Shown here: positions 61,730-64,000 of the stretch, piece by piece
Numbering within the stretch: the first letter of the stretch is position 1
Layout of the letters: each line of letters starts with the position of its first letter
Position numbers and translations under genes: made by a program
The notes under the pieces: model-generated
The model's input: the letters and a program-made list of their open reading frames with translations, nothing else
Database searches by the model: none
What the model was told of the DNA's origin: nothing
Source: Bacillus sp. OV322
GTDB taxonomy: Bacteria; Bacillota; Bacilli; Bacillales; DSM-1321
Length of the DNA: 64,000 nucleotides
Direction: 5' to 3'
Assembly: GCF_900112495.1 (NCBI RefSeq)
Contig: NZ_FOMA01000005.1
Location: 124,001-188,000, forward strand

Positions 61730-62749
61730 ATGTTGGATAATAGATATCAAAAATTAATTACATGGGTTGAAGATATAAAGGAGCAAAATCACAGCTCTGC
61801 ATCGGCTTTGCTTATACTTAAGAATGATGAAATGGTAATAGAACATTACAGCGGAAGCCACTCCAATACAGAAGGTTCATCGCCTATTACTCAATTCTCA
61901 CAGTTTAATGTCGCATCAGCGAGAAAAAGTTATTTAGGGTTAGCTGTTGCATATGCAATCCATGAAGGTAAAATTAAAAGTCTTGATGATTATGCAGTAA
62001 ATTACTTTGAAGAATTCGATAAAGAACTACTTGGCGGAACGACCATTAGAAATTTAATTACTCATTCTCATGGTTTAAATGAGGATAAGAATGGAACGGT
62101 TTATAGAGAGTTCGATCCAGGTCAAGGATGGGCGTACAGAGGGATTAATGTGTTAATGATGACACAACTTATTAAACGATTATACAACCAAAGTATTCCT
62201 GAATTGTTACATAAAAGAGTCTTTTCACCTTTAGGTTATAAGGAAACGGGTTGGCAAACAAAAGAAAATGAGAAATTAGTTAAAGTCATTGTAAATCCTA
62301 ACGAAGAGGCGACATCTATACTGGGGAATTCAAATGATGGAACTGAGTCTAACCTTTATGTATCTGCTCGAGAATTTGCATATTGGGGAAATCTTCATCT
62401 AAGAAGAGGAAATATAAATGGAATACAAATTGTTCCAAAAGAAGTAATAGAAATTGCAACACAAGTTCAAAGCCCTGAATACAAAAGTGAAGAAACACCA
62501 TTGAATGGTGCGTTTTGGTATGTCCAAGGAACTCCATCATTAAAAAGTGAGATTGGAGACCGAGTACCAAAAGGTGCTTTTCAAATAATAGGTGTAACAG
62601 GTCCAACTTTATTAGTAATTCCTGAATATAATGTTGTTGTTGCAAAGATGTATAACAAAAGATATAACTATGAAGGAATTGATGGAAAAAATTATCTCTA
62701 TTATTTAAGAGAATTTAGTAACTTAGTGGCTGATACATTCTCTAAATAA
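61730..62749 (+). CDS. Serine hydrolase, class C beta-lactamase family
   Basis: A 339-residue penicillin-binding-protein-like hydrolase. The nucleophile/base pair is S63-x-x-K66 in NVASARKSYLG, the YxN position reads AYRGIN, and a late HTG/KTG-like strand IIGVTGPTLLVIP follows. It may be an esterase or D-peptidase; resistance cannot be inferred. ATG 61730 follows AAAGGAGAAC; the 43 upstream codons are only translated boundary element. No signal peptide, so cytosolic. Confidence 0.86.
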   Translation: MLDNRYQKLITWVEDIKEQNHSSASALLILKNDEMVIEHYSGSHSNTEGSSPITQFSQFNVASARKSYLGLAVAYAIHEGKIKSLDDYAVNYFEEFDKELLGGTTIRNLITHSHGLNEDKNGTVYREFDPGQGWAYRGINVLMMTQLIKRLYNQSIPELLHKRVFSPLGYKETGWQTKENEKLVKVIVNPNEEATSILGNSNDGTESNLYVSAREFAYWGNLHLRRGNINGIQIVPKEVIEIATQVQSPEYKSEETPLNGAFWYVQGTPSLKSEIGDRVPKGAFQIIGVTGPTLLVIPEYNVVVAKMYNKRYNYEGIDGKNYLYYLREFSNLVADTFSK

Positions 62750-62759
62750 TTTTTGTTGC

Positions 62760-62845
62760 ACTAACGGGTGCGTAGTTGAACAACATTCGGTTGGTTAGGC
62801 AACTTTTTTGTTGATTAACCAAAGAGCAGTTTAGTCAAAGAAGGG
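62760..62845 (+). repeat. Cassette-boundary element (reference copy)
   Basis: ACTAACGGGTGCGTAGTTGA, ACAAC, hairpin GTTGGTTAGGCAAC, TTTTTTGTTGATT, then motif 2 AACCAAAGAGCAGTTTAGTC, AAAGAAGGG. Motif 1 and 2 share the CTAA..GG core and both end in an AAGAAGG-like box. Confidence 0.75.
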
Positions 62846-62892
62846 ATTAATATAAACTATCGATAAAGTAAGAATAGAGGAGTAAAACGAAA

Positions 62893-63398
62893 ATGAGGTC
62901 TTTTTTATAGAAAAGATACCTGTAAAGACGCTAAAAAAAATAGAAGAAGACATTAAAAAAAATGATTTAGGAAAAGCGAGGGATAGACTACACGGGTTAA
63001 TATCAACCTATCCTAATGCATTGGAGCTCCGTAAAAAATTAGGAGACATTTATTTTGAATTGAAATATCCTTCGATGGCCGGTCGTTACTGGTATTTAGA
63101 AGAAAACAAAACACCAGAAATGGTAAAAGTGTGTAATGAGTTTGAAAAATCTATGGTAAATGACCCTAAGAGAATTGCTAGAACCCTAAAATTTAAAGGC
63201 GATGTTGAAATTTTAAATAGAATGGAATTACACGGGGAATTTCCCCTTATTGAAAATAAAGTGAAAGAAAAATTGCTCCAAGAATCCGAAGATACATTCC
63301 AAGATAAATTACTTACATTTGGCTGTTTATCAATCTTAATTTTAATAGTTATATTTGAAGTAATTGGAATTTACGCATTCTTTAACTGGATATTTTGA
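62893..63398 (+). pseudogene. DUF6584-like protein, frameshift at a T-run next to the start
   Basis: From ATG 62893 (AGAGGAG upstream) the frame closes at once, but with one extra T in the six-T run at 62901-62906 it continues IEKIPVKTLKKIEEDIKKND, LGKARDRLHGLISTYPNALE, LRKKLGDIYFELKYPSMAGR, YWYLEENKT and on to 63398. The C-terminus is a membrane helix (FGCLSILILIVIFEVIGIYA). The TPR-like start and GRYWYLEE block fit DUF6584. Either slippage-controlled, a pseudogene or a read error; the open part alone starts at 63021. Confidence 0.65.
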
Positions 63399-63447
63399 TA
63401 GGATTTATGAAAGTGGATGGATAAAATTCGTGAAAAACTGCACTTAA

Positions 63448-63493
63448 ATTAACGGGGGCATTAGTTAAAGTAATGGAGGCTGCTTCAGCAGCC
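63448..63493 (+). repeat. Cassette-boundary element next to recombinase copy 3
   Basis: ATTAACGGGGGCATTAGTTA, AAGTAATGG, hairpin GGCTGC-TTCA-GCAGCC (63478-63493), then CGCTAGAAGAATTTATTGT as at 51465. It adjoins the recombinase 3' end in the same way as copy 2. Confidence 0.7.
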
Positions 63494-63497
63494 TTCG

Positions 63498-63953
63498 CTA
63501 GAAGAATTTATTGTAGAAATCTTTCCTTATTTTCTCGCTAAGATGGGCGTAGACCCTGGTTGTTTCACTTTTTTCGTGTCCGAGTAAAGTCTGAATTATT
63601 TCAAGAGGGGCCCCATTATTTAATAAATGAGTCGTGAGTCGCATAACTGTGTCGGATTTGGTGTGGGGGATATTTTTATTGAAGGCTGCTCTTTTCGAAA
63701 TTCGCTTTATGAAGTAACGTATCTGGGCTGTACTCATCCTATGAGGACAGCGTTCCGTGACAAATAGGGCTGAATCTTGATCCTGCCGGTCAGCCAGGTA
63801 ACGCTTTAACCAAATGTCACTGCGTGTATTGAAATAAACTTCGCGTTCTTTATCTCCTTTCCCTCTGACTATCACTGATCTGCTGGACCAATCTATGTGC
63901 TCTTTGTTGAGCAGCATTGCGACTTCACCAATCCTGCACCATGTCGAAAACAT
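63498..63953 (-). pseudogene. Tyrosine recombinase relic, copy 3
   Basis: The longest copy (151 codons): STWCRIGEVAMLLNKEHIDW (first catalytic Arg), VRGKGDKEREVYF (Lys), SKRAAFNKNIPHTKSDTVMR where HPHQxRHSYATH should stand, then [29 protein letters not shown] (His, Tyr). A frame slip and a 7-base duplication (GCGACTC/ACGACTC) have destroyed the HxxR box. Upstream, stop codons interrupt the N-terminal half at the window edge. Integrase/XerC-like family. Confidence 0.82.
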
Positions 63954-64000
63954 AAATTCATCCCAACTTAGGCTCCTTTATTTTTATGGCTGGGTTGTGA

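Noticed and set aside
39601-63493. Treating the boundary elements as bona fide integron attC sites
   Set aside because: The motifs do not show a clear GTTRRRY core pair and the recombinase relics lie 3'-end first against the elements; only an integron-like interpretation is offered.

Overview
The window is low-GC, Gram-positive chromosome, most likely from a spore-forming Bacillaceae (Bacillus/Cytobacillus-like). The grounds are strong AGGAGG-type ribosome binding sites, TTG/GTG starts, fragments of an alpha/beta small acid-soluble spore protein gene and of an HU gene, a YjcQ-like protein, a DUF1540 protein, a c-di-AMP riboswitch motif, and bacilli-type Ada genes (AdaA/AdaB split). No tRNA, rRNA or CRISPR array was seen.

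Region 1 (0-10 kb) is a patchwork of single genes: a ThDP 2-oxo-acid decarboxylase, a YjcQ-like protein, a putative ydaO-type riboswitch in front of a 49-codon ORF, a chloramphenicol-phosphotransferase-like P-loop protein, a cupin, and an antibiotic-monooxygenase / nitroreductase / MarR group with a clear MarR operator. Three broken genes lie among them (DUF4385, a GNAT, an SDR).

Region 2 (10.4-16.8 kb) is a sugar-acid regulon: TIM-barrel isomerase, PfkB kinase (KDG kinase-like), MFS transporter, KDPG aldolase, a LacI-type regulator, then hexulose-6-phosphate synthase and phospho-3-hexuloisomerase (ribulose monophosphate module). The same 12-bp palindrome stands before both transcription units, so one LacI protein probably controls both.

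Region 3 (16.8-21.5 kb) holds an SDR, a frameshifted DUF5412 gene, an RsbR-like STAS protein and a HEPN-like gene.

Region 4 (21.5-34.8 kb) is a well-preserved catabolic operon behind a divergent LacI gene. It matches, gene for gene, the E. coli ycjM-W cluster: GH13_18 phosphorylase, ABC binding protein and two permeases, YcjQ-, YcjR- and YcjS-like enzymes, GH65 phosphorylase and beta-phosphoglucomutase. A glycerate kinase is inserted, which fits glucosylglycerate as a substrate. No ABC ATPase is encoded, so a shared MsmX-type ATPase is presumed.

Region 5 (34.8-64 kb) is accessory and decaying DNA. It holds fused and inverted gene fragments, a polymorphic-toxin/immunity graveyard, an alkylation-repair set (alkA remnant, 2OG oxygenase, adaA, adaB), an MFS plus ATP-grasp pair each with one stop codon, IS1182-, IS110- and group II intron remnants, a GC-richer NmrA/TetR pair, and a 109-bp inverted repeat bounding 54.2-58.5 kb. 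Most striking is a run of single-gene units, all on the + strand (best at 58.6-63.5 kb), each separated by a structured element of roughly 90 bp. Three decayed copies of one tyrosine recombinase gene lie beside these units. The whole looks like an integron-like cassette array in a Firmicute. Single copies of the element occur as far left as 19.2 kb.
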